Of a stretch of DNA of 5,457 nt, positions 5,355 to 5,457 are shown piece by piece. This DNA comes from Rhizobiaceae bacterium (GTDB taxonomy: Bacteria; Pseudomonadota; Alphaproteobacteria; Rhizobiales; Rhizobiaceae), in the NCBI GenBank assembly GCA_004299545.1, contig SCRB01000244.1, positions 1 to 5,457 of the forward strand, given 5' to 3'. Under the pieces are notes generated by a model, which was not told the origin of the DNA, did not search any database, and saw nothing but the letters and a program-made list of their open reading frames with translations. Both the position numbers and the translations under genes were made by a program. Each line of letters begins with the position of its first letter. Within the stretch, counting starts at the first letter, position 1.

Positions 5355-5457
5355 TCAATGCGCGGATTTCACCATTTCCGACTGCTTCTGCGTGATGTCT
5401 TCGCTCAAGATGTGCCCAAGCCGTTCGGCAACCATCTGCTCGTCGCGGCCGACCTCC
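5355..5457 (-). CDS. C-terminal fragment of an unidentified gene (partial)
   Basis: The last 33 codons of a leftward gene enter from the right edge and end at TGA (5355-5357). The peptide starts EVGRDEQMVAERLGHILSED and ends QSEMVKSAH. It is charged, predicted helical and has no hydrophobic segment. High G/C at third positions and a well-placed stop before an AT-rich promoter region support real coding. Position suggests membership in the same corrinoid or one-carbon cluster, but nothing in these residues lets me name a family. It does not look like the end I would expect for an MttB-type methyltransferase or a corrinoid protein, though that is a weak impression. Confidence 0.6.
   Translation of the reverse strand, partial: EVGRDEQMVAERLGHILSEDITQKQSEMVKSAH

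Noticed and set aside
4814..5395. Rightward Ser-rich 193-codon ORF opposite the methyltransferase
   Set aside because: Extreme Ser/Thr/Ala bias is the complement of the methyltransferase codons, and it runs through the operator and promoter region.

Overview
The window is high-GC, densely coded DNA with strong G/C preference at third codon positions. Gene content, protein style and a relic of an intergenic palindrome that I remember from rhizobial genomes all point to an alphaproteobacterium of the Rhizobiales, probably Rhizobiaceae (Sinorhizobium/Ensifer, Rhizobium or a close relative). That assignment is inference from recognition; no search was run.

Left part (1-1146): the first 20 codons of a small leftward gene, possibly of the DUF1127 type, lie divergent from a complete LysR-family regulator (196-1095, +). 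The roughly 135-bp space between them holds a perfect Shine-Dalgarno for the small gene, a leader hairpin and three copies of ATTGAAT in dyad arrangement. This is the classic layout for a LysR protein acting on its own promoter and on a divergent target. The regulator converges on the next operon across a 51-bp gap filled by a decayed palindromic repeat.

Central and right part (1147-5457), nearly all leftward: a C-terminal scrap of an unidentified gene (5355-5457), a methyltetrahydrofolate:corrinoid methyltransferase of the AcsE/MtgA type (4303-5280), a 688-residue RACo-type 2Fe-2S/ASKHA ATPase that reductively reactivates corrinoid proteins (1858-3924), and a type II haloacid-dehalogenase-like hydrolase starting 3 bp after the RACo stop (1147-1854). 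A small, probably three-helix membrane protein (4009-4278, +) sits in the opposite orientation between methyltransferase and activator.

The methyltransferase and the activator are two of the four parts of a corrinoid methyl-transfer system. The missing parts, a substrate:corrinoid methyltransferase (MttB superfamily) and the corrinoid protein, are not in this window and would be expected nearby. The inferred flow is methylated substrate (a quaternary amine or another methyl donor) to corrinoid to tetrahydrofolate, giving 5-methyl-THF for methionine synthesis or oxidation in the C1 pool. RACo repairs the corrinoid when Co(I) is oxidised to Co(II).

Upstream of the methyltransferase is a near-perfect AT-rich dyad (two 10-bp arms around 2 bp) overlapping a possible -10. 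It resembles the operator I remember for the S-adenosylhomocysteine-responsive regulator SahR, which would tie this module to methionine/SAM-cycle control. Both the methyltransferase and RACo end in similar Arg-rich low-complexity tails, a possible shared feature of the complex. No mobile element, CRISPR array or RNA gene was recognised.
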